This document shows, in pieces, positions 48,341 through 61,097 of a DNA stretch of 64,000 bases. This stretch comes from Pelecanus crispus. Lineage: Eukaryota; Chordata; Aves; Pelecaniformes; Pelecanidae. The translations under genes and the position numbers were made by a program. The DNA lies in the NCBI RefSeq assembly GCF_030463565.1, contig NC_134643.1:121003809-121067808 (forward strand). The letters run 5' to 3'. Numbering within the stretch: the first letter of the stretch is position 1; each line of letters begins with the position of its first letter. The notes below the pieces were generated by a model that made no database searches, had not been told where the DNA came from, and was given only the letters and a program-made list of their open reading frames with translations.

Positions 48341-51300
48341 GTGAGTGTCACTCCCTTCTGTATTTTACCTGCCAGTGCTTCTAATCTGTTTTGTTCAATT
48401 CAGTTTTACAGTAGGCTGGTGCTTGACTGAGAAGTTAAGGTAAGAGAGTTAAGAACTGAGGGGAAGGAATTTCTAGGTTGTAAAGCTGCCATTGGTTGAG
48501 GTAAAGGCTAGACAGGTCAGAGTATATCACAGACTGAAGATGAAGTGAATGCTGTCTTGGGGAATATATAGGAGATATCTTTTCAATTAAGTATATATTA
48601 CTTTGAAAATTGTGTACCTGATTCAAAGCATGTAAGTTTGTCAAAAAACAGGCCATTTAAATGGTAAAGAGGTATTGCAGAACTATCCTCCTATATGAAA
48701 AGAGAATACTTTTGGAGTAACAAAATCAGTGTCATTGAGATTTGGTTTTGTTCGTTTGAGTAATACAGCTGTGCTTATATTCCTTGCTTGTTGCTTACTA
48801 TTGTTAACAATTTTCTTCTGCTCAGTTCCCCATCCTTTTTACACACTGATCATTGATTTTTTTCTTTTCCCTACTGTATTTTATTATTTCTAAGACTGGT
48901 AAAATGTATTGCAATTACTTGCTTTCTTTTTTTACCCTTAAAACATACTCTTAAATCAGATTGAATTTCAAGGCATTCAGTGGGAATAAGCCAGAGCTTG
49001 ACATCCGCAGGAAAGAAAATTTATTATTAGGAACATCCAAGACATTTAAAGATTCCAGCTGGTGTTTAGTTACCTTATAAGAGGCATGAGGCAAGCGACT
49101 GGATTTTTATATGAAATGCTGTGCTTGTAGATGAAAAGTGAAGAGCCTGCAAGTGCTGTGATTGTGCCCAATGGTAGCAGTAATCTGAAGAGTTGGTTGT
49201 TAAATAATCGGTGGCTTTCTGGGAGGTAGTTCATAGTAATCAGCTTTGGGGGTGGGGAATAACATGTAAATTGTTGGCAACTCAACTAGAATCATTAAAG
49301 TTGGAGGAAAGGTGCGCATCAATGAGTATTTGTAGTGACATTGGAGATTATGTTATAGACTTGTTCGTGTACAAGACCGAGTTGAGTGTTAATGCAGAGA
49401 TGATGTATTCAGAAAGCCTGTACTTCAGTAAAGTAGCTACCTCACTGGCTTTGTAATATACTGAGACAAGCACAAGGATTCTGTTACCAGAATCTTTCTG
49501 ATTTTATAGAGAACAGAAAAATAAAAGGGATCAAGGGGTCTCTTTAAAGAGCTTCAGTGGCCTTTGCTATTATCTATTGATCAATGAATTTGTTACAAAA
49601 TTACGTTACAGTGTAATACCACTATGTCACTTTCACTCAGTCTTCTTACTGTGTCTGTGTGTTCATTTCTTCTTATACTTTTTTTCCTAGTGGCTTAATA
49701 TGCTGATAGCCTCAATGTGCCTCGGATTAAAAGAAAAGTAATGATGGGAGCTGATGTGGAAGGGAAGTAGGATGCTGGGGGACACAAAGCCACGATTTGG
49801 AGTAAAAGAGGCAAATCAGTGGCGTGTAAAACTTCTGATATTGAAGAGAGAGTTTTGCTTTGGGATGATGGAAAAAATAGGGTATTGGAAGAATAAGAAA
49901 TGTACATCGAAGTTGAAGAGGCGAAAAAATAGTCTCTGGTGCAAAGCAACAGTGTTCCAATGAACCCACAACAGTGTTCCAATGAACCCGTGAAATAAAC
50001 CTGAGTTAGAAGGGACCAGAGTTTGTAAAGAAAACAAGAACATAATAATCTTGATATTTTCTACAATGTAGACTTAAGAGGACTCTTAATGTAATTTAGT
50101 ATTACTGATGCAATAACTGAGTCTGCTGAAGCAACAAGCAAAAATACTAACAGTGAATGTCATTTTTTAATCATTTGATCTGATCACTTACTTGGTAAAA
50201 GCATTTCAAGACTCAGCAACTTGAACTTCTGGGAACTGCTAAGTATTTTGAAATGAGTCAGTTTATGAAGTGGCATATTTAAGAGGCAAACACTGATCAC
50301 ATGGTTTGACATGTGATTTTTTTGTTGTTGTTGTTAATCTTTTTAATCATCCAAAGTATTTGAAGTTTAAAATTAAAGATACCAGTCTGCAATCTGAGAT
50401 ACCAAAATATTTTTGGAATTAAAGTACTTGATACATACTATAATGTAAAGACTAACTACTGACATCTTGTTGTAGATTCTGTGTTTTTCTACCAGTGTTT
50501 TTATTCCAGGTTAGACTTTCAGCCCAAATACAAATTAAATAAATGGCTACTGCAAGAGTTGCTTTTCTAGGTCAGTGAGACCAAGAGTCTTTCTAGCATT
50601 CTATCTTGTTTGAGGATAGCTAGCTAGAAATGTGTTAAGAGAAAGCGAAAGGAGTACTGAGTGGTTTTTTTTCCCCTCTTGATCCTTCCAGTTTTTAGCA
50701 GTAAGTGTTTCTACTTTATATAGAAAGAATGTACAGTTTTGAAATACCATGGTATTTGTTTTGTTCAGTTTCATGTATGGATGTCACTTGTTGTAAACCC
50801 ACTTTAATGATTTATTGACTATACTAAGTTTGAAGACTTCTTGCCAGCTTATGGCTAAACTGTCTTTTACACTCCCCCGCATTATTAAGGATGAATTAAT
50901 GTGATGGTGTAATCAGTAGTCTTCTCTCCAAAGCATATTTCAAATGCTGTTTTAAGAATTCTTTAGATAGGTCATAAGTGTTTGCAGGCAGTTTTGCTGA
51001 ACTGTCTCTACGAAGATCTCTTCAACTTCCTTTCATGTGTTGTTTATGTGTTCTTTAAACCACCAAACAACCACTAAAAAAACGCAAACAAAACAAACCC
51101 TCAACTGATTCCTAAATTGAGTTGCATGTATAGTTAATTATCTTGCTGGCAGAAGAATTCAGTATAGTTAATGCATTAATATAGCACTTTATTCAACAAA
51201 AAGTCCTTTCAATAAAGGAGGGGAGCAGAATGTGGGCTTGAGTTTGAGTAGTAATCATGGACATATTGCTTTAGCCTTTACTTGCAGGGAAAGGCTAAAG

Positions 51301-52115
51301 GAAGTGTCATGTAACTTGTGATATGGCGATCTGTTTACAGCTTTCTGCCTGATTTCTTAGTAATTTTTTCATGCGTAGAAGATGATCTTGTTCAGTTTGT
51401 AACGATACAGTTTTTGTTTATCTCTGGGTTTCCTCTTAGGCGACTGTTCTGCCGTAAAAACTGAGATGATAATGATGGAAATCTTCAGTTAAAACTACCT
51501 ACTCCAAAGAGGCTTTAAAGTGAGAATAATTGGGTTTAGTGTACAGTTTTTGGGTACAATTCATCTCATCTATGGGAGGAAGAAAGGAGTTAGGTGGCTA
51601 TAGTAATAAATAATCATCTGTGGTCAACTTCCTTTTTTTCAAACTTTTTTGTATCAGTGATGTATAAGACTGAGCAAACAATAGTAATTGCTCTTTCAAG
51701 GAACAATTAAATACCAGCAGCGCTTTGATCTTGTTCTACAGTAATTCATGTACAACTTGGGTTTGAAAGGTATCTTTGTAAAGTTGGAATCCAGTTACTG
51801 GTTTTCAGTGTACAGCAATATTTTTCACTTGTTAGTACTGTGTTGTCAGAACATTTTATTAAGAGATTGATCGCAGTGAAGAAGATAATTGCCACAAAAT
51901 GTACAGGGTAAAAGTGTATCAGGAGATTTGTTTCAGAATGAGTGTGGCCATTCTGAAAACTCTGTTCCACAGAGTTTTCTCTGTGGAACAAATCTGCTGT
52001 TTTTGTCTTTACTCTGTCCTGCTGCGTGGTTTGTTCATAAATCGGTGTTCTATGTGTTTCTCTATTTAAAGGCATATTGGCCATACTAATACTTTTTTCT
52101 TTTTTTTAAATATAG
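48341..52115 (+). other. BACH1: BACH1 intron 2 (3.8 kb)
   Basis: The intron begins GTGAGTGTC and ends with a T-rich tract and TATAG at 52111-52115. It contains a 22-base tandem duplication at 49947-49989 and is otherwise AT-rich without recognised repeats or exons. Confidence 0.9.
49947..49989. repeat. Tandem duplication of a 22-base unit
   Basis: A unit beginning CAACAGTGTTCCAATGAACC is present twice head to tail (49947-49968 and 49969-49989, the second copy lacking the last base). The copies are identical over 21 bases, pointing to a recent slippage event. Confidence 0.9.
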
Positions 52116-53507
52116 GTAACACTTAAAGGATTTAGTCCTTTGCTTCAGTTTGCATACACAGCTAAACTTATTTTAAATAAAGACAATGTGTCTGAAGTTT
52201 GCAAATGTGCTGAATTTTTGGGTGTACACAACATTGAAGAGTCTTGCTTTCAGTTTCTCAAATTCAAATTTTTGGACTTTAAATCGGATCAGCAGGAATG
52301 TCCAAGGAAGAAGTGTTGTACGCAGCATTGTCGGAAAACAAACCCTAAAATTGGCAATGTAGATGATGGAGACCTAGAAATAGATGATGAAGCAGAAGAA
52401 CTTTTAGAAAAGGAATATATTCAAACTCCTGACACAAAGCTCTGTAAAGATGAAGAAAATGCTAAATCATCGCCTGCTCTCCAAGATAATGCCAGTCAAA
52501 CGTGCGATCCTGTACATTCAGAAAGGGGTAGTGTTTCCAGCTTATCTTCCCAATGCCCAAAGTATAGGAAATTCCAGAAAGCTTTTGGAAACGACAAAGT
52601 TCATACTTCAGAGTCCAGTTCCAGTATTAAAGACATTCAGGTGCCACCAATTGCAACTTTTCTTGAGAAGGAAATACCTGATAATGATGGCTTACAAAAA
52701 GCTCAGGAGTGTGTACCTATGCAGCTGGTCTCAAAATGTGAAGAGACTCAGGTGAAAATGGAAGAAGGGGAGGAAGGCATTGAGAAGAAGGAGGAGTCAA
52801 AGAGAGATTCTGTGACTCAGAATGTGCTGTGTCCTGTAGAAAAAATGGATCTTGCTGCTTTCCCCCAAAACTCTGCTGCACCTCACGGACTCAATTCTGT
52901 GTCTTTTTTACATACTTGTGAGCAATATGGTAACTTGAATTTCAGTAATATGCAAAACAACACAGTCTTAGCTGAAAAAACTGTATCGGGTACTGGAGTT
53001 GGGAGTGACAAAATTGAAAGTCCAAATGACGCACCTTCAAAAGTCGATTTGTGCACTAAGGAAGCAACTAACATTACATCAGCTGGTGATCGAAGCAGTG
53101 TGGAGAGAGAGGTAGCAGAACATCTCGCAAAAGGGTTCTGGAGTGATATTTACAGCACAGAAGCCTGTCAAATACATTTACCACCTGCAGTTCCAAAAGA
53201 GTGCTTGGAGCCAGTATATTCGGGGAAAAAATCAGAGTGTCCGTGGCTGGGTATCAGGATCAGTGAAAGCCCTGAACCTTGCTCTCAACGAACTTTTACA
53301 ACACTGAATTCTGTCAACTGCCCCTTTATAAGCAACCTTAGTACTGAAGGATGCTCCAACAGCTCTGAAATAAGCAGCGGAGATTATGTTCAGGGACAGC
53401 AACAAGAGCAGTGTCCCTATAACTATGTCATAAGTTTGGGAGAGGATTCGGAAACTGACACTGAGGGAGACAGTGAATCCTGTTCAGCAAGAGAACAAGA
53501 ATGTGAG
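52116..53507 (+). CDS. BACH1: BACH1 coding exon 3: end of BTB and heme-regulated middle region
   Basis: 464 codons (residues 81-544), phase 0 at both ends, from VTLKGFSPLLQFAYTAKLIL to SARE QECE at the donor GTGAG|GTAAGA. The BTB domain ends at about residue 128. The middle region is acidic, Ser-rich and probably disordered. Six Cys-Pro dipeptides occur here: 142, 227 (CPKYRKFQ), 319, 455 (CPWLGIRIS), 482 (NCPFIS) and 513 (QCPY). Those at 455, 482 and 513 correspond to human heme-regulatory motifs at 435, 461 and 492. The block SSVEREVAEHLAKGFWSDI is also conserved. A Glu/Lys-rich segment (about residues 290-310) looks longer than in human. The in-frame Met at 52140 is internal, not the start. 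Confidence 0.97.
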
Positions 53508-55269
53508 GTAAGAACATCCTGGTGTATCCTTTGCTTCCCTGTCTCTTAAGGCCCTATTTGAAAATCTATTTCTGAGTTTCTTGTGGGGTGGTTTGGTTTT
53601 TTGGGTTGGGTTTGGTTTTTGTTTTTGTGGTTGCTTGTCTTAAAAATCTGGGAAATTAAACTTTAAATTACCATTCAAAGGTTTATATGGAAGAGCACTG
53701 TTAATAGGGAGACTTATAAAGTATTTTGTGGTAGGGTATTGAAGTGGTAGATGCTTAGGTACTAGATCTCTCCAGATATTTTTCTGGAACAACTTTATTG
53801 GAAGAGGTTGTGAGTCTTCAACCAAGGCATGGGGGTTCTTTTGTAGAATTTTTTTTTTTTGTTATCCTTCAGTTAAACTTAAGAAAACTCTAAACTTCTT
53901 GGAACCTGTGTTTATAGAAGCTTAATAGTTTTCTTGGTTTTATTCTGACTTGTGGGGAGAAGGTAGGAGAGAAATGATACTTCAGATTTACTGTGAAATG
54001 AAAATTAAGTTTTCAAGCTGGCTTCAATAGCCGTGTATTTAAGACTGCTTTAATAGTATCGCCTTCTCTAAAACTGAGGTTATATTTGTTCCTCCAATTG
54101 CCGAAATTATTTGGCACTTCTTTCCTTTGTGTCGTTGGTTTGGTAGTGTTTGAGGCAGATGCCACGTATAAGTAGTCTAATCCCAAAAGATTTTAGTCAC
54201 AGTTCTTAGAATTGTAGAATTGCAATGTGGCGCTGTGTATGGTGGGTCATTTAATGTCATGAAAATTCAGTTGTTTTTAAAGCACCAGTTTTTTGAGGAT
54301 GCAGGACCCTGCTGAGACTTAAAATAAGTGGAAGCTACCATCAATATAGAAAGTTGGCAGGCCAAACAAAAGGCGAGAAGTGGCTAAATACATTCCTCAT
54401 CTTTACATTGCAAAAAAGTAGATGGCGTCTTTGCTGAGGGCAATACTCTGTCTTTTTTTTTTTTTTTTTTTTTTGCCTGTTTGTCACCAGTGGTAGCCAA
54501 ACACAGAAAGGGTTTCTCTGCCTCTTAAACTAAATGCAGATCTTTGACCACAGCAAGGTAACATATTCTTCTACTTAAGTATATACTTAAGGATTAAAAT
54601 TAAGTGTCTTTAGTTGGATACTTCATAAAATGTGGCAATTATTTTGTAAAGGTAAAGATGTTTTTCAGTATTAACCACAACTTCGTGTTCTATGTACGTT
54701 TCAGAAGCTCCTGCTTCTGTAGCTCAGCTATACAGACAGTAGCAAGAACCTGGTTCTCTCCTCCAGCATTAAGAATTACAGACAAATACTGTAACTTCTC
54801 CATTTTAAGTAAATGCCTGTTTCAGATGAACTTCTGCAGGAAACTATAGGTGTAAAAATGTATGCAGGATACAGTCTTAATAGCAGCTTAGGGGAAACTT
54901 AAGACTGTTAGTGATTGACACCTGCTTTGTGCACTACCTAACCATAACTTATTTTACTAGAGTGTAGCACCCAATTATTTGCTGCACACACAGATGGATT
55001 TCATCCTATGCTGAATATGTTTTTGAAGATCTAGTGTAAATGCGCAAAGTACTCTGTTATTTCACCTGTGCTTGAACTCATCTAGTTGAAGCCCGAGGGT
55101 TTTATCCACCTTGCCTGATGGCTACATTAGCTTGCTCTTGTCTCTGAGATTTAGGAAGAAATATGGGTTGTGTGATAAAGAATGCTTAAAGTTAAAAACT
55201 TGAATTGGCCTGTCAGTGTTTGCGTATATCAGTTTCACCTTTGATTTGTATCTGTATCTTACATTCTAG
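53508..55269 (+). other. BACH1: BACH1 intron 3 (1.8 kb)
   Basis: GTAAGA donor and ATTCTAG acceptor (55263-55269). It contains a T22 run at 54453-54474 and GT/T-rich stretches at 53.58-53.64 kb. If exon 3 is read through, the frame adds 13 residues and stops at 53547-53549. Confidence 0.92.
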
Positions 55270-55476
55270 GTAAAACTGCCATTTAATGCACAAAGGATTA
55301 TCTCACTTTCCAGAAATGACTTCCAGTCATTTCTCAAAATGCATAAATTAACTCCTGAACAATTGGACTGTATTCATGATATCCGAAGACGAAGTAAAAA
55401 TAGAATTGCAGCACAGCGATGTCGTAAGAGAAAACTTGACTGCATACAAAATCTTGAATCTGAAATTGAAAAACTG
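55270..55476 (+). CDS. BACH1: BACH1 coding exon 4: CNC motif, basic region, zipper start
   Basis: 69 codons (residues 545-613), phase 0 at both ends. [20 protein letters not shown] is the cap'n'collar segment, [19 protein letters not shown] leads into the basic region, and [18 protein letters not shown] is the DNA-contacting helix. Leu606 and Leu613 start the zipper. Cys595 in the basic region corresponds to the redox-sensitive Cys574 of human BACH1. This exon is almost identical to the human protein, showing strong purifying selection. Confidence 0.98.
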
Positions 55477-58400
55477 GTATGTATAAATATTCATTACTGT
55501 TGACTTGAGTCTTTCTCTAAACATCTTGACTGGGCATCTGGCAGTAGTTTGAGAGTGGGGTGGCTTAATACTTTTTCCACTCAAGCTTAGAAAACTTTAT
55601 CAGTCTTAGATGACTTCTTGAATAGCAGGTGTAGATTTTCCGTGCTTTACTCTAAAGTACACATATTTTTCCTTCTGTGGACTTGTTTCCATTGAAGTAA
55701 AAGCACATCACAGCATAATTTTTGGTGAATGGTGTTTCTGAAGCCATCAGTATTGAGCTTAATTGCACAGAATGATTCCCAAACCATCATCCCACTCTTA
55801 CTTTGTTTTCTACCTCTTTCCCCTTTCTTGCTTTGTGCTTTTCTCCTTCAGCTCGTGGTATTGCTCATGATCGAGTTCATAGTTATGCAATTGTTAGTTG
55901 TGTAAGTATTGTTCTTGTAACATATCAACATGGGCTGGTGAACTGTTTCCCAAGTCTTGAATCTTAAAAATTAGACCCTTGCAGAAAGGCGGAAGATAAA
56001 GCAGAACTCAGGAAGCTGCTTGCCTTTTTAGCAGTTGTATCAAGATTGTAGCTGAGGAATTAATGCATCCAGATTTCTCTGCAACCATCTGTTAATATAA
56101 TCTCTCCTTCTTAAAAGGCAATAAAAAGATAAATGTGTAACCTAAAAGAAATGTGGGTAATCTGAAGTTCTTCTGGCAAGAAGGTAATTGTGAGTGGCTT
56201 TTTCCTGGTCTTTGTTTCTGATCCTCTCATATCAGTTACATAGTTGATTGTACCGTGTACACTAAATAGTTCAGTTGTTTGGGGTTACTGTACTCTTAAT
56301 TTGTGTTTATGGAGCATTTTAGACTTTGTGTTTATGTACATGAATTTGGTATCTGCATTAGCTAGGAATGTATGCAGTCATGTTGCACTGTTCTCCTTAT
56401 GACTTCAGAGTGAAAAGGAAAATAAAATTAGAGCAAAGTGCCATGGGCTAGAAACTTATTTTCCTGAAGCAGTCCATCATCTTTCACTACGTGCACTTCT
56501 ACTTCTGCAGCAAAGGAGATGGACTTTGTATGGCACTGCAGGCCCTCCTTCAGCCATGATGAGTTGACAGAGCAAGTCATTCAGTGTGCTGAATGAAGAA
56601 GATACTTTGGGAGGGAGGGAAATCAGGTGACTGTGTTAATAAGTTACATTATTCTGACTAAAGAGAGAAGTTGCATTTCTGACAGTTCAGAACTTTCTGC
56701 CTGTTTTGGTTGCCATATTGTCACTTCTGTTTGTTATGTAACTGTCAATATTATGCAACACTTGAGGGGGAAAAAATTAGAGATTCATCTGCAAGATTAG
56801 ACCTGTGGTTGATGAAGTGACTGATAATCATAGTATAATATCCTTTCTTCTGTGGACTTGTACTAGAACAGGCTGAATGTCTGCTGTTTGACAGATACCA
56901 CAGTGCAAGGTCTAGACAATGAGTGTTGAGAATTGTGAGGTGAGGTCTGAGTTACGAATCATACTCTAGGCACAAACATGTTCCAGTTGCTTATTTTTTC
57001 CAACTGTGCAGGTAAGTTTCTTCAGAACTTCCTGAAAAGACCTTGTCTGGAGCTGTTGAGCATGTCTGACAGCCACTGATGTTATGCAGCATCAAACTTG
57101 TGTAGGTTGTGCATAAATAAAGAAACTTTAAGATCTGTCTAGGCATAATTTCCAGGTGGGTGGAAGAAGAGAGACATCTATGAAAGGCATTGTGTGGCAC
57201 ATCCAGGTTGCTTCATGCATGATGACTCCTGCCTTGTTCCTGCTTCTCTGGGTCAGACATGTGTCTCAGACCTGTTAGTCTTTCATCTTCTTGTTGTATC
57301 CTCTGTAATGTGGCTTTGAGAGGGGATAATATGGTGTACCTATAGTTTGAAAACTCTTGACAAGTAGGTAATACTCTTTACTATAGCCTGTTAGGAAATA
57401 CTGTTTGGTTAAATTCCTCATCCTGGCTTCTAGTATGTGCAGCATGTTGTCTTGTATTAATTTCTATTCGTTGTTGCTTATTGGGTTTTTGTTCTCTCAG
57501 ATTAAAAGATTTGTGGTGTGTTTCTTGGGAAAGTCCTATTATCTGGAACAGACTAACCCCCTGCATGAGTAGAGGCTGGAGACTGACTGGCTGGGGAGTA
57601 GCTTTGCTGAAAAGAACCTTGGGGGTCTGGGCAGAGAGCAAGCTGAGCATGGGGCAGCAGCATGTCCATACTGAAAAAAAAAAGGTCATCAGTGTCCTGG
57701 GCTGTATTAACAGGAGCACAGCCAGTGGTTCAAGGACAGTGATTGTACTCATATACTTAGCACATGTCAAAACTGGGGAAAACATTCAGCCTTATCCCTC
57801 CCAGTGCCAGAAGTACATCGACAAACTGGAGCAAGGCTAGGAGAAGGCCACCGGGATGGTCAGGCCTGGAGTGCTTCTCCTGTGGTGAGGAGCAGAGGAA
57901 ACAGGGCTTCTGCTTGGAGATGAGATGGCTGTGGGGAGCCCTAATACCCACCTGCCCATATCTGTGGGGAAGTCCTCAAGATCATATACCATTGGATGTG
58001 GAAGATCTTCGGCTTCCTGGGGGTAGTATGTCACAACAGGAGAACAAGAGACGTTGTCATAAATTAAAATGGAAGGTTTCAACTGGATATAAGGAAACAC
58101 TTTTTTCTAATGGGGACATGCAGGCAATGGAGCAGGTTACCCAGAGAGCTGTGCGTGCTCTGTTCTTGGAGGTTTTTGTAACGTCACTGAGCAAAGCCCT
58201 GGGCAGCCTGATCTTAGCCAGAGCTGACTTTGTTTTGAGCAGGAGGTTGGACTACAGACCTCCTGAGGTACCTCCCCCACCCAAGTGATTCTGTAAAATT
58301 GAAAGTCTTATGTTAAGCTCTGCTTATATTGAAGAAAAATGCTGGTCGGTACTGAATCTAACTGTTATCTGGGAGAATTAAGTTCAGTCATTTCTCTTGA

Positions 58401-60635
58401 TCTTCTATACTGATGTCATTTTTTGACCCCCATATAGTCTTTGCTTATTGATCTTTCAGGTGAACCTATGTGTTCTTGTTGTTCACTAATCTTCCATATT
58501 TGAGAGTACATGTGGGCCACTCAAGGAGGTGATGGCTTGTTAGAAACAGCTCTTTCAGAGCACCTTGTACTCTTCTGGTTAAGATTCACATTCCTTGTCC
58601 TTTCTCGCTTCAAAGCTTTAAAATGAGGGTACTTGTGAGGGGGAACAGAATGAAGGACAGCTGCCCTCAAGAAGCACTACTTCCCTGAAGATTCTGTAGC
58701 TTAGGACAAGTGAGTCACATGCTATAAGCTCTGATCCAAGAAATGTAATTGAGATCTTGTTATATATACTATAGCAGGGAGAGAAAGTGTGTGAACTAAA
58801 TAGATTCTTCACCAGAAGAATTAAAAGAGCTCTCAGTTTGATGATTGTTATGACCTCAAAACTAGCTGGCATTACTTTGCAGTATTAATATAATGCTGCT
58901 AAAATAAAACAATAATACTTAAATGTATTAAACTGTCAACAACTTCAGATGGGGGCGGGGAACTTACACTGGAATAAATGTTTCTGAATGTTGAAGTTTG
59001 TGTTAAACAGCAGTACAGATAACTTCATCAGTCTATAATATACAGCTGAGTGCCTCTACATACCCAAAATATACATAAAGTGATTTCAGATTAGGAGATC
59101 TGACAACAGCTGCTCCCAGTATGCTGTCAAGCAGAAGTTTATTAGCAAAGCACTCTTTCTAATCATTTTAGGCAAAAAGGACTGGCAACAACTGCTTCTC
59201 TTGTAAAATGCCACTTAAAGTTAGTGAGTTCTTTCAAAAGGAAGTTATAGAGGCTGCAGTATGAGTTTCTTCTGCAAAAGGGGATGTGAGGAGGACTGAA
59301 AATAATTAAACTTCCTAAGAGTGAATTCACATAACAATAGTGATAACACACAGTCCCTATGATTAAAAGTTATTTCTTAAAAACAATTTGAAGATTTATG
59401 TCTTCAAAACTCTGTCTCTTCTTTTAATTAATTGTAGAACTCAAAATGTGTGGCATGTTTGGTTTCGCGTATTTTGTCCTTTTCCTTCAACTGCTTCATT
59501 GTGGTCTTGCTTGTTTCCTGTCCTTCTTTGCCATTTCCTTGGGTTTTTTTATTCCAGATGTTGATTATTTCCATCATTAGACCTCTTGGTTATCAATGTC
59601 CTTTCATCTTCAGTCAGCTGTATCAGAAGTCTCAGAAAAATTCATGACATTGAAGTAAAAGCAAAAAAAAAAAAAAGCTAAGTTTTAATGAATGGTACTT
59701 TTTATCTACTCAATATGCATCAGTGAATTGCCATCCCTTTCGCTGCTCTGTGTTTGGAAAATCCTTTTGCTAGATTGTAAGCTCTTCAGAGCAAGGACAG
59801 TCTTATTTCATATCTGAGAGGTATCTGCCACCCTTAAGCACAGTAGCCATGTAAATAAGACTCAACCATTCAGCTGGTATTCTCTTGTTCCACTAGTAGG
59901 TTACATACCTAGTGGCACTTTTGTTCTTGTCTCTTCAATTCACTAATCTGTCACTATGCTTTAAATTCTTTAACTTCCAGTGTTCTAGTTGCTGCCTTGA
60001 AACAAATGGGATTGCTGCATTTCCAGAGAAAATACTTTGTTTATGATTTTAGCGTGGTTTATTTCTTTAACTCTCCTGTATTTTTTATTTACTTCAGAAA
60101 CTCTTCTTAACTCTGTTTGTTCTACAGTGGACTTGGCATTTCTTGAGAATTGAATTTATTTTCATCTAGCAGGGTAGTATCAATAGTGAAAATGTGATGT
60201 CTGGTTTTCAACATTTAACTTTTAAAATATAAATCTTTATGAAGATTGCTCTGCTTAATGTTTTGTTGACCCAGTGGTAATGGTTTAAATGTGTTACTCT
60301 GTAGAATTAGTGTTTTAGGAAAATTTATAGTAAGTGAAAGTAGGTTTCACTTATTAAATAACTACAAATTACTTTTTTGGCTGCCAGCATGAGTTTTGAA
60401 AAAGTTGTATGTCTGGAAAATCACTTCAAATAGCTGAGTTGATGATGCTTCAAGAGAGGTTAGGATTGGCCTTTTGATAGGCATTTAATTGTGTTGCTGT
60501 TTACCTTCTTATTGCCAGATTACTTCTGTTTCAGTACACCAGGTTTTTTACAGTCTTGTTTTTGCTTTGATAGGAACGTAAACCATAGGTTTTGTGATTA
60601 AAAAGTAGACTAAAAGGCTATTTTTCTTTTTGCAG
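55477..60635 (+). other. BACH1: BACH1 intron 4 (5.2 kb)
   Basis: GTATGT donor and TTTCTTTTTGCAG acceptor (60623-60635). It contains an old sense-orientation CR1 (57.57-58.30 kb) and otherwise AT-rich DNA with an A-run near 59664. No extra exon was recognised. Confidence 0.92.
57570..58298 (+). mobile_element. Old, degenerate CR1 fragment in intron 4, sense
   Basis: Recognisable CR1 stretches occur in order: GGCTGGGGAGTAGCTTTGCT, ACCTTGGGGGTCTGGGCAGA, GTGTCCTGGGCTGTATTAAC, AAGTACATCGACAAACTGGA, GCCACCGGGATGGTCAGG, AGGTTACCCAGAGAGCTGTG and GGAGGTTGGACTACAGACCT, ending AAGTGATTCTGT. Multiple indels and stops break the pol frame, so the insertion is much older than the 14 kb copy. Open frames here are remnants. 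Confidence 0.9.
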
Positions 60636-61097
60636 CAAAATGAGAAGGAGAACTTGCTGAAGGAAAGAAACCACATTTTGTCAACTCTGGGTGAGACCAA
60701 GCAGAATCTGACTGGACTTTGCCAGCAGGTGTGTAAGGAAGCAGCTTTGAGTCACGAGCAAATACAAATACTTGCAAAATACTCTTCCTCAGATTGTCCG
60801 CTTTCATTTTTATTCCCGGAGAGAGAACGAACAGCTCCATCTGACAGTGATCTTGCGATACCATCGTGTATAGAATTAGCAGATGGTCTTTCAGGTGTTA
60901 CATCAACAAATGAGCAGAGTTCTTGTTACCAGTGTGTGAAAAGTGTGTGTGATGCAACATATGATCAAGTACAAGAACTGTGTCCAGTTTCTGTAAGAAC
61001 ATTGGAGAAAACTTCGCTTGTGGAACAGTGTGGACAGAGCGGTGGTATCACAGACTTCTGTCAGCAAATGACTGACAAATGCACTACAGATGAGTGA
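60636..61097 (+). CDS. BACH1: BACH1 last coding exon: leucine zipper and C-terminal localisation tail
   Basis: 153 codons (residues 614-766) and TGA at 61095-61097. The zipper continues with Leu620 and Ile627 in heptad register with Leu606 and Leu613. The segment LSTLGETKQNLTGLCQQVCK is nearly invariant in BACH1. Cys667-Pro (DCPLSF) matches the human heme-regulatory Cys646. A further Cys-Pro at 729 (LCPVSV) has no human counterpart that I recall. The last residues (GITDFCQQMTDKCTTDE) form the conserved cytoplasmic localisation/CRM1-dependent export signal that responds to heme or cadmium. The in-frame ATG at 60630 lies in the intron. Confidence 0.97.
   Translation, partial: QNEKENLLKERNHILSTLGETKQNLTGLCQQVCKEAALSHEQIQILAKYSSSDCPLSFLFPERERTAPSDSDLAIPSCIELADGLSGVTSTNEQSSCYQCVKSVCDATYDQVQELCPVSVRTLEKTSLVEQCGQSGGITDFCQQMTDKCTTDE

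Noticed and set aside
48101..48430. BTB-only protein from unspliced exon 2 (109 codons)
   Set aside because: The donor GTGAGT at 48341 is strong and the predicted product would contain only a broken BTB domain, so it is treated as intron read-through.
52140..53549. 469-codon open frame starting at an internal Met
   Set aside because: The Met is residue 89 of BACH1, inside the BTB domain, and the last 13 codons lie in intron 3. It is part of the spliced gene, not an independent gene.
57481..58288. Open frames of 119 and 174 codons in intron 4
   Set aside because: They fall within an old CR1 fragment and reflect decayed pol sequence plus chance open frame.
60630..61097. 155-codon open frame with its own ATG
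   Set aside because: The ATG is in the intron acceptor region; the exon starts at 60636 and the frame is the BACH1 C-terminus.
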